A DNA stretch of 64,000 bases from Propionibacteriaceae bacterium (GCA_016717345.1 JADKFR010000002.1:124001-188000), one strand, 5' to 3'; positions 46,169 through 58,996 are shown, numbered from the stretch's first letter. Made by a program: numbers and translations. The notes: generated by a model not told the origin, from the sequence alone.

Positions 46169-47185
46169 CTACCGGGGCTGCAGCTGCACCAGCGGCGGCA
46201 CCAGGGTGTGCCCAGCGGTCGGGTCCGCCACCCCGAGTGACGCCAGCAGGATCGCGGTCACCTGCTCGGTGGTGCCGGCGTGGGTCGTCCAGGGATCGAC
46301 GAAGTCGTGCCACCAGTCCAGCTTCGCCTCGATCGTCGCCTCGCCGTAGTAATCGGCGCCGCCCCCGAACACCGTGCTGGCGAACGCGCGGGCCGCGTCC
46401 CGCCGAATCGCGAAGTCACCGGGATTGTTCACCAGCACCACCCGCTGGAGTTCGTGCCCTGGCTCCACGGTGTGGTCGAACATCGCCTCGGACAAGGCCA
46501 GGAACGGCATCACGCCGGGCACCGGGAAGCCGGGATAGGCGTGCGGGGAGTTGCCGATGTCCGCCTTCTTGCGCGGGTCCCACCACATGTAGAACCGCGG
46601 CACGAGGGCCGGGAAGCGGACGAACAGCCTGACCAGGGGCATCGGGAAGCCCTTGGGGGCCACCAGCGGGGCCACCAGCACCACCCGCTCGACCTCGGCG
46701 CGGGTCGCGGCAGCCCAGGCGGCCAGCACACCTCCGGCCGACAGGCCCGCCACCCAGACCCGATCACCGAAGCCGGCGGCGATGTCGAGCGCCAGGTCGG
46801 CGTGCGCCACCAGTTCGGCGGCGGTCAGCCGCTCGAGTTCGCGGGTCAGGAGGTCGGCGTTGCCGTGATGCGGCATCCGGGGCAGCAACACCCGATAGCC
46901 CTGGGCGCACAGCGCCTCGGCGACGTGCACGAATTGGCTGGGCGCGTTGGTGAACCCGTGCCAGATCACCACGGTGGCCAGCGCAGGGCCGTCGGGTTCG
47001 AACAACTGGCTGCGGGTGATCCCGCCGTGGCGCTCGTCGTCGGCGGCGGCCAGCTCCGCGAAGCGCTCGCGGGCCTGGTCGACCCCCACCGCCGGAGCGG
47101 GTCGGGACGCCGGCGGGCGGGGGATCCGGAGCAAGCGCCGGAAGCCGGTGACCCGGTGCGAGGCCGGGGCGAGGTCAGCGGGCAT
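46169..47185 (-). CDS. Alpha/beta hydrolase
   Basis: This 338-residue protein has the alpha/beta-hydrolase core: VVIWHGFTNAPSQFV with the oxyanion turn, the nucleophile Ser in VAGLSAGGVLA, and a C-terminal part with the catalytic His candidate HAGTTEQVTAILL. It is an esterase or lipase-like enzyme of unknown substrate. The ATG at 47185 is preferred to 47260, which would add 25 unconserved residues. Confidence 0.75.
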   Translation of the reverse strand: MPADLAPASHRVTGFRRLLRIPRPPASRPAPAVGVDQARERFAELAAADDERHGGITRSQLFEPDGPALATVVIWHGFTNAPSQFVHVAEALCAQGYRVLLPRMPHHGNADLLTRELERLTAAELVAHADLALDIAAGFGDRVWVAGLSAGGVLAAWAAATRAEVERVVLVAPLVAPKGFPMPLVRLFVRFPALVPRFYMWWDPRKKADIGNSPHAYPGFPVPGVMPFLALSEAMFDHTVEPGHELQRVVLVNNPGDFAIRRDAARAFASTVFGGGADYYGEATIEAKLDWWHDFVDPWTTHAGTTEQVTAILLASLGVADPTAGHTLVPPLVQLQPR

Positions 47186-47376
47186 GAGAACTCCGATCCA
47201 GGGGGCTTGCGCAGAATCTAGCACCGCGCACCCCCAGCGGCCGAGGTGATCGGACGCCACCGAGCGCTCATCGTCACCCGCCCGAGGCCGGGACGCGACG
47301 GGGACGGGTTGGACCGGCCCCTACACTCTCACCAGCACGCGTGCTTCGTGCTGCCCAATGACGAAAGGTAACTCCC

Positions 47377-47766
47377 GTGCAGTATGCCCTTACCCACCTC
47401 TGGGACATGATCTGGTTCATGGCGGTGGTCTTCATGTTCCTCGCCTACCTGATGGCCCTGTTCTCCATCATCGGTGACCTGTTCCGCGACCGCGAACTCA
47501 GTGGCGGCCTGAAGGCCGTCTGGCTGATCGCCCTGGTCTTCTTCCCCTTCATCACCGCCCTGGTGTACCTGATCGTCCGTGGCTCCGGGATGGCCGATCG
47601 CGCCCAGGCGCAGGCCAGCCAGACCAAGGCTGCCACCGACGACTACATCCGCACCGTGGCCAGCGCCAGCCCGGCCGACGAGATCGCCAAGGCCAAGTCC
47701 CTGCTCGATGCCGGCACGATCTCGGAGAGCGAGTACGCCGCGCTGAAGGCCAAGGTCCTCGGCTGA
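47377..47766 (+). CDS. Small membrane protein with PLDc_N-like and SHOCT domains
   Basis: A 129-residue protein from a GTG with GAAAGG upstream. Two membrane segments (FMAVVFMFLAYLMALFSIIG and AVWLIALVFFPFITALVYLI) form a PLDc_N-like region. A helix and SHOCT domain follow (AKAKSLLDAGTISESEYAAL). The architecture is common in actinobacteria; the function is unknown. A strong terminator follows the stop. Confidence 0.8.
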   Translation: MQYALTHLWDMIWFMAVVFMFLAYLMALFSIIGDLFRDRELSGGLKAVWLIALVFFPFITALVYLIVRGSGMADRAQAQASQTKAATDDYIRTVASASPADEIAKAKSLLDAGTISESEYAALKAKVLG

Positions 47767-47773
47767 GACTCAT

Positions 47774-47823
47774 CCCTCACTCGTGAGGGAAGGGGCGGAC
47801 GCATTGGCGTCCGCCCCTTTTTT
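47774..47823 (+). terminator. Rho-independent terminator with a preceding hairpin
   Basis: GGGGCGGACGC at 47792-47802 pairs perfectly with GCGTCCGCCCC at 47807-47817 around ATTG, followed by six T (47818-47823). This is a textbook intrinsic terminator. A second hairpin (CCCTCAC at 47774-47780 with GTGAGGG at 47783-47789) lies just before it. It isolates the SHOCT gene from the following operon. Confidence 0.92.
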
Positions 47824-47852
47824 CGCGCACCTTTGGTTGCGTAAATACCCTT

Positions 47853-47869
47853 GTCAGCGGCTGTCTGAC
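47853..47869 (+). promoter_or_regulatory. Inverted repeat in the PFOR operon leader
   Basis: GTCAG at 47853-47857 and CTGAC at 47865-47869 form a 5-base inverted repeat, 50 bases before the first gene. TAGATT at 47878-47883 could be the -10. A redox or metabolic regulator site is possible, but the element is short. Confidence 0.35.
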
Positions 47870-47919
47870 GGAGGGGATAGATTGGCGCACGCAACGACCG
47901 CTCACCCAGAGGTGCTTCC

Positions 47920-49542
47920 ATGGCCCGAGACATCACCCAGCTCATCAACCTGGCCGACGAGAGGGCGCGGGTGGCTCCGGTTCGCTCCCGGATGCCGGTG
48001 TACGTCGACCTGATGCCCCCCTGCAACAAGGCCTGCCCTGCGGGGGAGAACATCCAGGAATGGCTCCGGCTGGTCAAGGCCGGTGACGAGCGGGCCGCCT
48101 GGCTCGAATTGGTGCGCAACAACCCGTTCCCGGCCATCCACGGACGGGTCTGCTACCACCCGTGCGAGACCTCCTGCAACCGCGAGGAACTGGACGGGGC
48201 GGTCTCGATCCACTCCGTCGAGCGCTACCTGGGCGACCTGGCCATCGAGAAGGGCTGGACCTTCGCCAAGCCCCGCTTCTCCAGCGGCCGGCGGGTCCTG
48301 GTGGTCGGCGCGGGCCCGTCCGGGCTGTCGGCGGCCTACCAGCTCGCCAAGATGGGCCACGAGGTCGAGATCCGCGACTCCTCCCCCCAGCCCGGCGGCA
48401 TGATGCGGTACGGGATCCCCGAGTACCGGCTCCCCCGGCACGTGCTGGATGCCGAGATCTCCCGGCTCACCGACCTGGGCGTGCGGATCGTCACCGATTA
48501 CACCGTCACCGACCTGATGGCCGACCAGGCCGAAGGCGGGTTCGAAGCGACCTTCGTGGCCATCGGCGCGCACCTGTCCCGGCGGGTCGACATCCCCAAC
48601 CGGGATGCGTCCAAGATCCTCGACGCGGTCAGCTTCCTGCGTGATGTGGCCAGCGGCGAGCGTCCCGAGATCGGGCACAAGGTGGCGGTCTACGGCGGCG
48701 GCAACACCGCGATGGACGCCGCCCGGGTCGCCCGCCGGCTCGGCGCCGAGGAATCGATCATCATCTACCGCCGCAGCCTGGAGCAGATGCCGGCCCACGC
48801 CGAGGAGCGCGAGAGCGCCGAACGCGAGGGCGTCACCATGAACTGGCTGCGGACGATCTCCTCGGTCGATTCCGACGACCTCACCGTCGAGATCATGGAA
48901 CTGGACGAGGCCGGCAAGGCCAGGGGCACCGGGCGGTTCGAGAAGCTCGAAGCCGACACCGTGATCCTGGCGCTGGGCCAGGAGACCGACTCCAACTTCC
49001 TGCGCCGGATCCCCGGGATGCACTTCGAACACGACGTGCTCAAGGTCGACCCGCGCACCCTGATGACCGACGTGCCCGGCATCTTCGCCGGCGGCGACGC
49101 CGTCCCCTCGGAGCGGACGGTGACGGTCGGGGTCGGGCACGGCAAGCGGGCCGCCCACCAGATCGACGCCTGGCTGGCCGGACGCGACGTGCCCCCGCGG
49201 CCCAAACACGACGAGGCCACCTTCGACAAGCTGCACCTGTGGTATTTCGGGGACGCGCGCCGCCACAGCCAACCCGAACTGGAACCCTCGGAGCGGGTCA
49301 CCGACTTCGACGAGATCATGGGCGGGCTCACCGACGACCAAGCGCATGTCGAAGCGGCCCGCTGCTTGTCCTGCGGCAACTGCTTCGAGTGCGACGGGTG
49401 TCTGGGCGCCTGCCCCGAAGACGCCGTCATCAAGCTGGGCAAGGGCCTGCGTTACCGGTTCGACTACGACAAGTGCACCGGCTGCGGGAGCTGCTACGAG
49501 CAGTGCCCCGTCCACGCCATCGACATGATCGAGGAGAACTGA
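47920..49542 (+). CDS. GltD-like FAD/NAD(P) oxidoreductase with ferredoxin-type clusters
   Basis: This 540-residue protein has an N-terminal Cys region (PPCNKACPAGENIQEW), two nucleotide-binding folds (VLVVGAGPSGLSAAYQLA and VAVYGGGNTAMDAARVARRL) and a C-terminal pair of 4Fe-4S motifs (CLSCGNCFECDGCLGACP and CTGCGSCYEQCP). It resembles the small subunit of glutamate synthase. Its place directly before nifJ suggests it moves electrons between NAD(P)H and the ferredoxin-type centres of the pyruvate oxidoreductase. Glutamate synthase activity is unlikely because no large subunit is present. Confidence 0.85.
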   Translation: MARDITQLINLADERARVAPVRSRMPVYVDLMPPCNKACPAGENIQEWLRLVKAGDERAAWLELVRNNPFPAIHGRVCYHPCETSCNREELDGAVSIHSVERYLGDLAIEKGWTFAKPRFSSGRRVLVVGAGPSGLSAAYQLAKMGHEVEIRDSSPQPGGMMRYGIPEYRLPRHVLDAEISRLTDLGVRIVTDYTVTDLMADQAEGGFEATFVAIGAHLSRRVDIPNRDASKILDAVSFLRDVASGERPEIGHKVAVYGGGNTAMDAARVARRLGAEESIIIYRRSLEQMPAHAEERESAEREGVTMNWLRTISSVDSDDLTVEIMELDEAGKARGTGRFEKLEADTVILALGQETDSNFLRRIPGMHFEHDVLKVDPRTLMTDVPGIFAGGDAVPSERTVTVGVGHGKRAAHQIDAWLAGRDVPPRPKHDEATFDKLHLWYFGDARRHSQPELEPSERVTDFDEIMGGLTDDQAHVEAARCLSCGNCFECDGCLGACPEDAVIKLGKGLRYRFDYDKCTGCGSCYEQCPVHAIDMIEEN

Positions 49543-49543
49543 C

Positions 49544-53113
<3,570 letters not shown>

Positions 53114-53114
53114 C

Positions 53115-54128
53115 ATGTTCCTGGATACCGATTACCTCGGGCTTCGGCTGCGCAATCCGCTCGTGGCCTCCGCCGGGCCCATCTCCCAGACGGTCTCCGG
53201 CGTCCAGTCGCTGGCGGACGGCGGCGTGGGGGCAGTCGTGCTGTACTCGCTGTTCGAGGAGCAGCTGACCCAGGCCGCCGAGCGCGATGCCTTCCTGGAA
53301 GAGGCCTACGCCGACTCGTTCGCCGAGGCGACCAGCTACTTCCCCGCCCGCGACACGGCCGATGCAGGGGTCGCGGCGTCGTACCTGTCGCTGGTCGAAC
53401 GGTCTGCCGCGGCGATCGACGTGCCGCTGATCGCCAGCCTCAACGGCAGTTCGTTGGGCTCGTGGGTCCATTTCGCCCGCAGCCTGCAGGACGCCGGCGC
53501 CGCGGCGATCGAGTGCAACATCTACTTCGTGCCGGGGGACCTCACCCTCAGCGGCGCGGTGGTCGAGCAGCGCCACGTCGACATCGTGTCGGCGGTCAAG
53601 CAGGCCGTCAGCATCCCGGTGGCGGTCAAGTTGTCGCCGCACTTCTCGTCCATCGGGCACCTCGCGTCCCGGCTGGTCGAGGCGGGGGCGGACGGACTGG
53701 TGATGTTCAACCGGTTCCTGCAGCCCGACGTCACCATCGAACCGATCGCGGTGGTGCCGGGGGTCACGCTCTCGCACCGGGTCGACTCGCTGGTACCGCG
53801 CACCTGGATCGCTGCCCTGCGCAACCACCTGAACGCTTCGCTGGCGGCGACGTCGGGGGTGGAGGACTACACCGACGTCGTGCGCTACCTGCTGGCCGGC
53901 GCGGACGTCGTGATGACGACCTCCTCGCTGGTGCGCCATGGCGCCGGCTATTCCGCGAAGCTGCTGGACGGCCTGCAGGCGTGGATGACCCGGACGGGCC
54001 ACGACTCCGTCGACGGCTTCCGAGGGATGCTCGCCGTCCCCACCGATGCCGAATCCAACGCCTACCAGCGCGCCGGCTATGTGGCGGCCCTGGAGAAGGC
54101 GAAGTCCATCTACGGCTCCCTGGTGTGA
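53115..54128 (+). CDS. Dihydroorotate dehydrogenase-like flavoprotein
   Basis: This 337-residue TIM-barrel protein reads FLDTDYLGLRLRNPLVASAG, PLIASLNG, IPVAVKLSP and GADGLVMFNRF. This is the dihydroorotate-dehydrogenase-like family that sits next to NifJ in many anaerobes and actinobacteria. Unlike the biosynthetic enzyme, these have no pyr genes nearby. A redox role linked to the PFOR operon is likely but unproven. It lies one base after nifJ and overlaps the glycosyltransferase by four bases. Confidence 0.8.
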   Translation: MFLDTDYLGLRLRNPLVASAGPISQTVSGVQSLADGGVGAVVLYSLFEEQLTQAAERDAFLEEAYADSFAEATSYFPARDTADAGVAASYLSLVERSAAAIDVPLIASLNGSSLGSWVHFARSLQDAGAAAIECNIYFVPGDLTLSGAVVEQRHVDIVSAVKQAVSIPVAVKLSPHFSSIGHLASRLVEAGADGLVMFNRFLQPDVTIEPIAVVPGVTLSHRVDSLVPRTWIAALRNHLNASLAATSGVEDYTDVVRYLLAGADVVMTTSSLVRHGAGYSAKLLDGLQAWMTRTGHDSVDGFRGMLAVPTDAESNAYQRAGYVAALEKAKSIYGSLV

Positions 54129-55576
54129 AAGGCCCTGAGATCATCAACGACGACAGTGCGAATCCGCGCGCGACCACGGACGATCCAGCCGGCGAACTGC
54201 CGATCGCGCCGGCCGGCGGCGGCCCCCAACCGTTCGGCCGGACCCTGACGATTGCCGAGTTCACCGACAACTACGGCCCGGCCCACAGCGGCCTGCTGTA
54301 CGCGGTCCAGTTCCTTGAGGAGCAGGTGCTCGCGGCCGGGCACCGGATGCTGCTGGTGGCACCCGTCGCGGACGGCCCGAACCCCATGGTGGGCCACCCC
54401 CGGCGGCGCGAGATCCGGCTGCCGAGCGTCCCGATCCCCGGGACGCAGATCCGGCTCTCGATGGGCCAGGACTTCGACTACCGGCTCGCCCAGATGGTGG
54501 CCAACCCGCCGGACGTGATCCACGTCCACGGGATGGGCCCGATCGGGTTGCTGGGCATGTGGGTGGCCGAGCGGACGGGAAAGCCGCTGATCATCACCTG
54601 GCACACCGACCTGGAGGCCTACGCCGAGCACTACTGGCATGTCGTGCCGTTCCTGAACGCCGCCTACAAGGTCTACGAGCTGCACATGGCCGAGAGCACC
54701 TTCGCCCAGCTGAAGAAGATGCGCCTCAAGCGGCCGCGCCGCGGCGGCGCCCAGGTCGAGCTCCTGGAGCTCGCCGCGAAGATGCTCACCGACGCCGATC
54801 TGGTCACCACGCCGTCGGACAAGACCGGCAAGCGGGTGCTCGAGATCGCCCCGGAGGCCAAGGTGAGGGTGGTGCCCAACGGCACCGACGCGCTGCCGGC
54901 GCTGCCCCCGATCAGCAAGGCCAAGGGCCCCCGGATCATGTACGTGGGGCGGGTCAGCCTGGAGAAGGGGATCGGGCTGCTGCTCGACGCCTTCGAGCTG
55001 GTCCGCGACACGATCCCCAATGTCGAGTTGATGATCGTCGGGGACTGGAAGAGCACCCCCGGCAAGCTCCGGCGTCGGCTGCAGCGGGCGTCCCACTTCG
55101 GAGGGGTCAAGCTGCCGGGGGAGGTGCCGCGGGAGACGCTGGGGGCCTACTACTCCTCGGCCGACCTGTTCGCGTTCGCGTCCCTGACCGACACCCAGGC
55201 GCTGGTGCTGCACGAGGCGGCGCACGCCGGACTGCCGTTCGTGATGGTCGACCATGAGCTGCGCCTGGTCATCGACCCGGGGGTGAACGCGGCCCTCGCC
55301 CGTCCGAACCCGGTGTCGCTGGCGGGGTCGATCATCGCGATGCTGAAGCAGTTGGAGGATCCCGAATTCGCGGCCGCGGCCCACGCCCGCAGCCGTGAGA
55401 TGGCGGCCCGCTGGACGATCGCGAACCAGTCCCGGGAGTTCGTCGAGATCTATGAGGCGGTCGCCGACGGTCGGCGGGTCGCGCTCTCGGACGGGCTCAA
55501 GCCCGACTACGGCCGCCGGGTGTTCCCGGGCCGACGGGTGACCGCCACCTTCGAGGCGCCCGACCCGGAGGCCTGA
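54125..55576 (+). CDS. Glycosyltransferase family 4 protein
   Basis: This 483-residue protein is a GT4-type (GT-B fold) enzyme. The N-terminal half has NYGPAHSGLLYAVQFLEEQV and DVIHVHGMGP, then TWHTDLEAYAEHYW. The C-terminal half has VVPNGTD, IMYVGRVSLEKGIGLLLDAF and the loop SLTDTQALVLHEAAHAGLPF where the EX7E-type motif lies. It transfers a sugar from a nucleotide donor to a lipid or wall precursor. It starts at GTG overlapping the upstream stop (GTGA). The sugar and acceptor are unknown. Confidence 0.83.
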   Translation: MKGPEIINDDSANPRATTDDPAGELPIAPAGGGPQPFGRTLTIAEFTDNYGPAHSGLLYAVQFLEEQVLAAGHRMLLVAPVADGPNPMVGHPRRREIRLPSVPIPGTQIRLSMGQDFDYRLAQMVANPPDVIHVHGMGPIGLLGMWVAERTGKPLIITWHTDLEAYAEHYWHVVPFLNAAYKVYELHMAESTFAQLKKMRLKRPRRGGAQVELLELAAKMLTDADLVTTPSDKTGKRVLEIAPEAKVRVVPNGTDALPALPPISKAKGPRIMYVGRVSLEKGIGLLLDAFELVRDTIPNVELMIVGDWKSTPGKLRRRLQRASHFGGVKLPGEVPRETLGAYYSSADLFAFASLTDTQALVLHEAAHAGLPFVMVDHELRLVIDPGVNAALARPNPVSLAGSIIAMLKQLEDPEFAAAAHARSREMAARWTIANQSREFVEIYEAVADGRRVALSDGLKPDYGRRVFPGRRVTATFEAPDPEA

Positions 55577-55592
55577 GCCACCAGGCCGCTGG

Positions 55593-57818
55593 TCAGCTGG
55601 GGCGGAAGGCGCGCAGCCGCAGGCTGTTGAGCACCACAAAGACGGACGAGAACGCCATCGCCCCGCCGGCGATCATCGGGTTGAGGTACCCCAGGGCGGC
55701 CAGCGGGATCGCCGCCACGTTGTAGGCGAACGCCCAGAACAGGTTGCCCTTGATGGTCGCCAGGGTGGCGCGGGAGAGCCGGATCGCGTCGACCGCCACC
55801 CGCAGGTCGCCGCGCATCAGGGTCAGGTCACTGGCCTCGATGGCGGCGTCCGTCCCCGTCCCCAGGGCGATGCCGAGATCGGCCTGGGCCAGCGCCGCGG
55901 CGTCGTTGACGCCGTCGCCCACCATCGCCACGCGTCGCCCCTGCGCCTGCAGCCGCTTGACTTCAGCGACCTTGTCCTGCGGCAGCACGTCCGCGATCAC
56001 CTCGGTGATCCCCACCTGGGCCGCGACGGCGTCCGCGGTGGCGCGGCTGTCGCCGGTCACCAGCACGGGAGTGAGCCCGAGGGCCCGGAAGCCCGCCACC
56101 GCGGCGGCGGAACCGGGCTTGACGGTATCGGCCACCCCGATCGTGCCGCGCAGGGCGCCGTCCCAGCCCACCGCGATGGTCGTGACGCCGGCCGGCTGCC
56201 CCATCGTCTTCGCCAGTGGCCCCTGCGGGGCCGAAGCGGGGCCCGGGGGCCCGTCCAGCGAAGGCGATGGTGCACTCACCCAGGTGACTCGCCCGGCCAG
56301 CACGTCGCGACCGGCCACCGTCGCCCTCACCCCGTTGCCCGGTTCGTTACTGAAGCCCTCGAGGGCCAGCGTCGAGGCCGCGTGGTGGGCGATGGCTCGG
56401 GCGATCGGGTGCTCCGACCCGGACTCGGCGGCGCCGGCGTAGGCCAGTAGTTCGTCGGCGCTCACCCCGTCCACCGGATCCACCGACGTCACGGCCATCT
56501 GGCCGGTGGTGACGGTCCCGGTCTTGTCGAGGACGATGGTGTCGATGTCGTGCGCGCTCTCCAGCGACTCGGGGCCCTTGATGAGGATGCCGAGCTGAGC
56601 CCCCCGTCCGGTGCCCACCAGGAGCGCCGTCGGAGTCGCCAGCCCGAGCGCGCACGGGCAGGCGATGATCAGCACCGCCACCGCGGCGGCCGCGGCGAAG
56701 GCGAAGCTCTCACCGGCCAGCAGCCAGCCCACCAGGGCGAGCGTCGAGAGCGCCAACACGGCCGGGACGAAGACGTCGGAGATCCGGTCAGCGAGCCGCT
56801 GGACGCGGGCCTTGCCGGTCTGGGCCTCCTCGACCAACCGTGCGATGTGGGCGAGCTGGGTGTCCTTGCCGACGCGGGTCGCCCGCACGACGAGTCGACC
56901 GTTGGCGTTCAACGTGGCTCCGGTGACCAGGTCGCCGACGCCGACGTCGACCGGCACCGACTCCCCCGTGATCATCGAGTTGTCGACGGCGGAGTAGCCC
57001 TCGACCACCTCGCCGTCGGTCGCGACCTTCTCCCCGGGGCGGACGACGAACCGATCACCCACCGCCAGTTCGTCGATCGGCACCCGGGACTCCACGCCGT
57101 CGCGCAGCAGGGTCGCCTCGGTGGCGCCGAGTTGCAGCAGCGCGCGGACTGCTTCGCCGGCGGATTGCTTGGCGCGCGCCTCGATCCACCGGCCCAGCAG
57201 CAGGAAGACGATGATGCCGACGACGGCTTCGAGGTAGATGTTCGCCTCGCCATGGCCGCGCATCAGCCGGAACTCGAAGGGGTGGGTGTAGCCGATCTCA
57301 CCGGCGTGCCCCCAGACCAGCGCGTAGAGCGACCACACCAGGGCGGCGGTGGTCCCCAGGCTGATGAGGGTGTCCATCGTGGTGGCGCGGTGCTTCGCGT
57401 TCACCCACGCCGAGTGGTGGAACTGCCAACCGGCCCACCCGTAGACCGGCAGGGTGAGGACCAGGGACACCCACTGCCACCCCGGGAACTGCCAGGCGGG
57501 CACCATGGCCAGCAGGATCACCGGGACGCCCAGCGCGGCGGCCCCGATCACCTTGGTGCGCAGCGCTGCCGCGTGATCCACGTCAGGCAGGGCGGGGTCG
57601 GGCAGCGCCGCGGAGTAGCCGGTGTTCTCGACGACCGCGATCAGGTCGGCCACCCGGATCGGGGTCGGGTACAGGACGGTGGCCTTCTCGGTGACGTAGT
57701 TCACCGAGGCCTGAACGCCCTCGACCTTGTTCAGCCGTTTCTCGATCCGGGCCGCGCAGGAGGCACACGTCATCCCGGTGATGTCGAGTTCGACCGATTC
57801 ACGCTGCTGGGTTGTCAT
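55593..57818 (-). CDS. copA: Copper-exporting P-type ATPase CopA
   Basis: This 741-residue P1B ATPase has one N-terminal heavy-metal domain with CASC (Cys18, Cys21), the CPC channel motif in IIACPCALGLATP, the phosphorylation site DKTGT and the hinge GDGVNDAAALAQAD. It pumps Cu(I) out of the cell. It is the last gene of csoR-copZ-copA and converges on the glycosyltransferase with a 16-base gap. Confidence 0.93.
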   Translation of the reverse strand: MTTQQRESVELDITGMTCASCAARIEKRLNKVEGVQASVNYVTEKATVLYPTPIRVADLIAVVENTGYSAALPDPALPDVDHAAALRTKVIGAAALGVPVILLAMVPAWQFPGWQWVSLVLTLPVYGWAGWQFHHSAWVNAKHRATTMDTLISLGTTAALVWSLYALVWGHAGEIGYTHPFEFRLMRGHGEANIYLEAVVGIIVFLLLGRWIEARAKQSAGEAVRALLQLGATEATLLRDGVESRVPIDELAVGDRFVVRPGEKVATDGEVVEGYSAVDNSMITGESVPVDVGVGDLVTGATLNANGRLVVRATRVGKDTQLAHIARLVEEAQTGKARVQRLADRISDVFVPAVLALSTLALVGWLLAGESFAFAAAAAVAVLIIACPCALGLATPTALLVGTGRGAQLGILIKGPESLESAHDIDTIVLDKTGTVTTGQMAVTSVDPVDGVSADELLAYAGAAESGSEHPIARAIAHHAASTLALEGFSNEPGNGVRATVAGRDVLAGRVTWVSAPSPSLDGPPGPASAPQGPLAKTMGQPAGVTTIAVGWDGALRGTIGVADTVKPGSAAAVAGFRALGLTPVLVTGDSRATADAVAAQVGITEVIADVLPQDKVAEVKRLQAQGRRVAMVGDGVNDAAALAQADLGIALGTGTDAAIEASDLTLMRGDLRVAVDAIRLSRATLATIKGNLFWAFAYNVAAIPLAALGYLNPMIAGGAMAFSSVFVVLNSLRLRAFRPS

Positions 57819-57845
57819 GATGCTCCCTGGTTGTCCGGGACGGGG

Positions 57846-58052
57846 TCAGGCGACGCTGTAGTCTTCGCCGGCCTCGTAGACGGCCTCGACGATGCGGTCG
57901 AAGTCGACCGGAGCCTCGCTGTGGACGGCCAGCGCGCCGCCCTCAAGGGTGAGGTCGACGCCGGTGACGCCGGGGACGTTACCGACTTCTTCCTTGATCG
58001 CCTTGACGCAGTGGCCACAGGTCATCCCCGAGACGGTGTAGGTGGTGATCAT
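57846..58052 (-). CDS. copZ: Copper chaperone CopZ
   Basis: This 68-residue heavy-metal-associated protein has the MTCGHC motif (Cys12, Cys15) and the ferredoxin-like fold of Atx1/CopZ. It delivers Cu(I) to CopA or CsoR. GAAGGAGAA precedes the ATG. It lies between csoR and copA on the same strand. Confidence 0.9.
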   Translation of the reverse strand: MITTYTVSGMTCGHCVKAIKEEVGNVPGVTGVDLTLEGGALAVHSEAPVDFDRIVEAVYEAGEDYSVA

Positions 58053-58094
58053 GGTTGTTCTCCTTCGTGGTGTGGAAACTTCGGTTCAGGGGCA

Positions 58095-58145
58095 GGGGTG
58101 GACGCGTGGGGTGGACGCGTGGGGTGGACGCCGGGGTGGACGGGA
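58095..58145. repeat. Four-copy 13-base tandem repeat between csoR and copZ
   Basis: GGGGTGGACGCGT at 58095-58107 is repeated exactly at 58108-58120, then with changes at 58121-58133 and 58133-58145. The array ends at the base just before the csoR stop codon and makes up most of the 93-base gap to copZ. It may have arisen by slippage; a role in message stability or partial termination is possible. Confidence 0.75.
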
Positions 58146-58514
58146 TCAGGACCGCACCAAGCGGGCGATCGCTGCCGACGCCTCGGCGACCTTCGCCTCG
58201 GCTTCGGCACCGCCGGCCTGGGCGGCCTTGACGACGCAATGACTCAGGTGCTCCTCCAGCATGGCCAGGGCGAACGACTCCAGCGCCTTCGTCATGGCCG
58301 AGACCTGGGTGAGGATCTCGATGCAGTAGACGTCCGACTCCACCATCCGCTGCAGGCCACGCGCCTGGCCCTCGATCCGCTTCAGGCGTCGCAGGTAGGC
58401 GGCCTTGTTGTCGGTGTAGCCATGGGCGGCGTGCCCTTCGGCCGTCACGGCGGAACCGTCCGCCGGCGGCTCATGGGCATCGTGGGACGAAAGTGCCAGG
58501 TGTTCTTCGGTCAT
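58146..58514 (-). CDS. csoR: Copper-sensing repressor CsoR
   Basis: This 122-residue protein has the CsoR copper ligands Cys64, His89 and Cys93 with exactly the C-x24-H-x3-C spacing of the known sensor. The DNA-contacting helix AYLRRLKRIEGQARGLQRMV is also present. The first 35 residues are a His-containing extension. ATG 58514 follows GGGAGG; a TTG six bases upstream is less likely. It represses csoR-copZ-copA and releases DNA when Cu(I) binds. Confidence 0.93.
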   Translation of the reverse strand: MTEEHLALSSHDAHEPPADGSAVTAEGHAAHGYTDNKAAYLRRLKRIEGQARGLQRMVESDVYCIEILTQVSAMTKALESFALAMLEEHLSHCVVKAAQAGGAEAEAKVAEASAAIARLVRS

Positions 58515-58534
58515 TGTCAACCTCCCTAGTCAGA

Positions 58535-58551
58535 ATACCCCCCATGGGTAT
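58535..58551 (-). promoter_or_regulatory. CsoR-type operator
   Basis: ATACCCCCCATGGGTAT is a 6-base inverted repeat (ATACCC/GGGTAT) around five bases. It matches the G/C-run, TA-flanked form of actinobacterial CsoR sites. It lies 21 bases upstream of the csoR start, where it would cover the promoter. Confidence 0.8.
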
Positions 58552-58996
58552 GCGGTTCAACTCGACCGGCTGTGGACAGGGTGTGCATAACCTCCCCGAA
58601 AGGGCCCCTTACAGGCGTCTTCGGAGTGTTGTCAAGTAACCTGTTCATACCGTTTCGTAACCTGCCGGACACTTTTCCTCCACAGCCTGGGGTCGGCGTT
58701 TTGCCTTGCCAGACGCAGATTGCGGGAGTCATCCCCATGACTATCCCCAGGCCGGACACCCCTTCGTGCACACCCCCGCAGGCGCGCCGCGACGGTTGTC
58801 CCCAGATTGTCCACAGGGCCTGTGGAAGCGGTCATTGAGCCGAGCCTCCCGGGGGTCTAGCGTGACTGCTCTGACGGTCGCCGATCGGTCCCACTCGGGG
58901 GCGCGGGGCACCCGAGGGCACACCGCCTCGGAAAACTGTCACAGGCTCCGGGTGTGATGGTCACCATGAGCGCGAGCCATATCGGAGGGAATGCAG
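58552..58996. other. Noncoding region before dnaB with DnaA-box-like sites
   Basis: No gene is supported. TTGTCCACA at 58807-58815 is a perfect DnaA box of the actinobacterial form. TTGTCCCCA is at 58796-58804, and TGTGGACAG at 58571-58579 is a one-mismatch box on the other strand. GTAACCTG occurs at 58636 and 58658. ATGGTCACCAT at 58957-58967 is an inverted repeat just before dnaB. DnaA control of dnaB is plausible. A full origin is not supported, as dnaA and dnaN are absent. Confidence 0.5.

Noticed and set aside
47920..49542. Glutamate synthase small subunit
   Set aside because: No large subunit is present, and the extra C-terminal ferredoxin motifs and nifJ context point to a different redox role.
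58552..58996. Chromosome origin oriC before dnaB
   Set aside because: Only three or four DnaA-box-like sites, no AT-rich unwinding stretch, and no dnaA or dnaN beside it.
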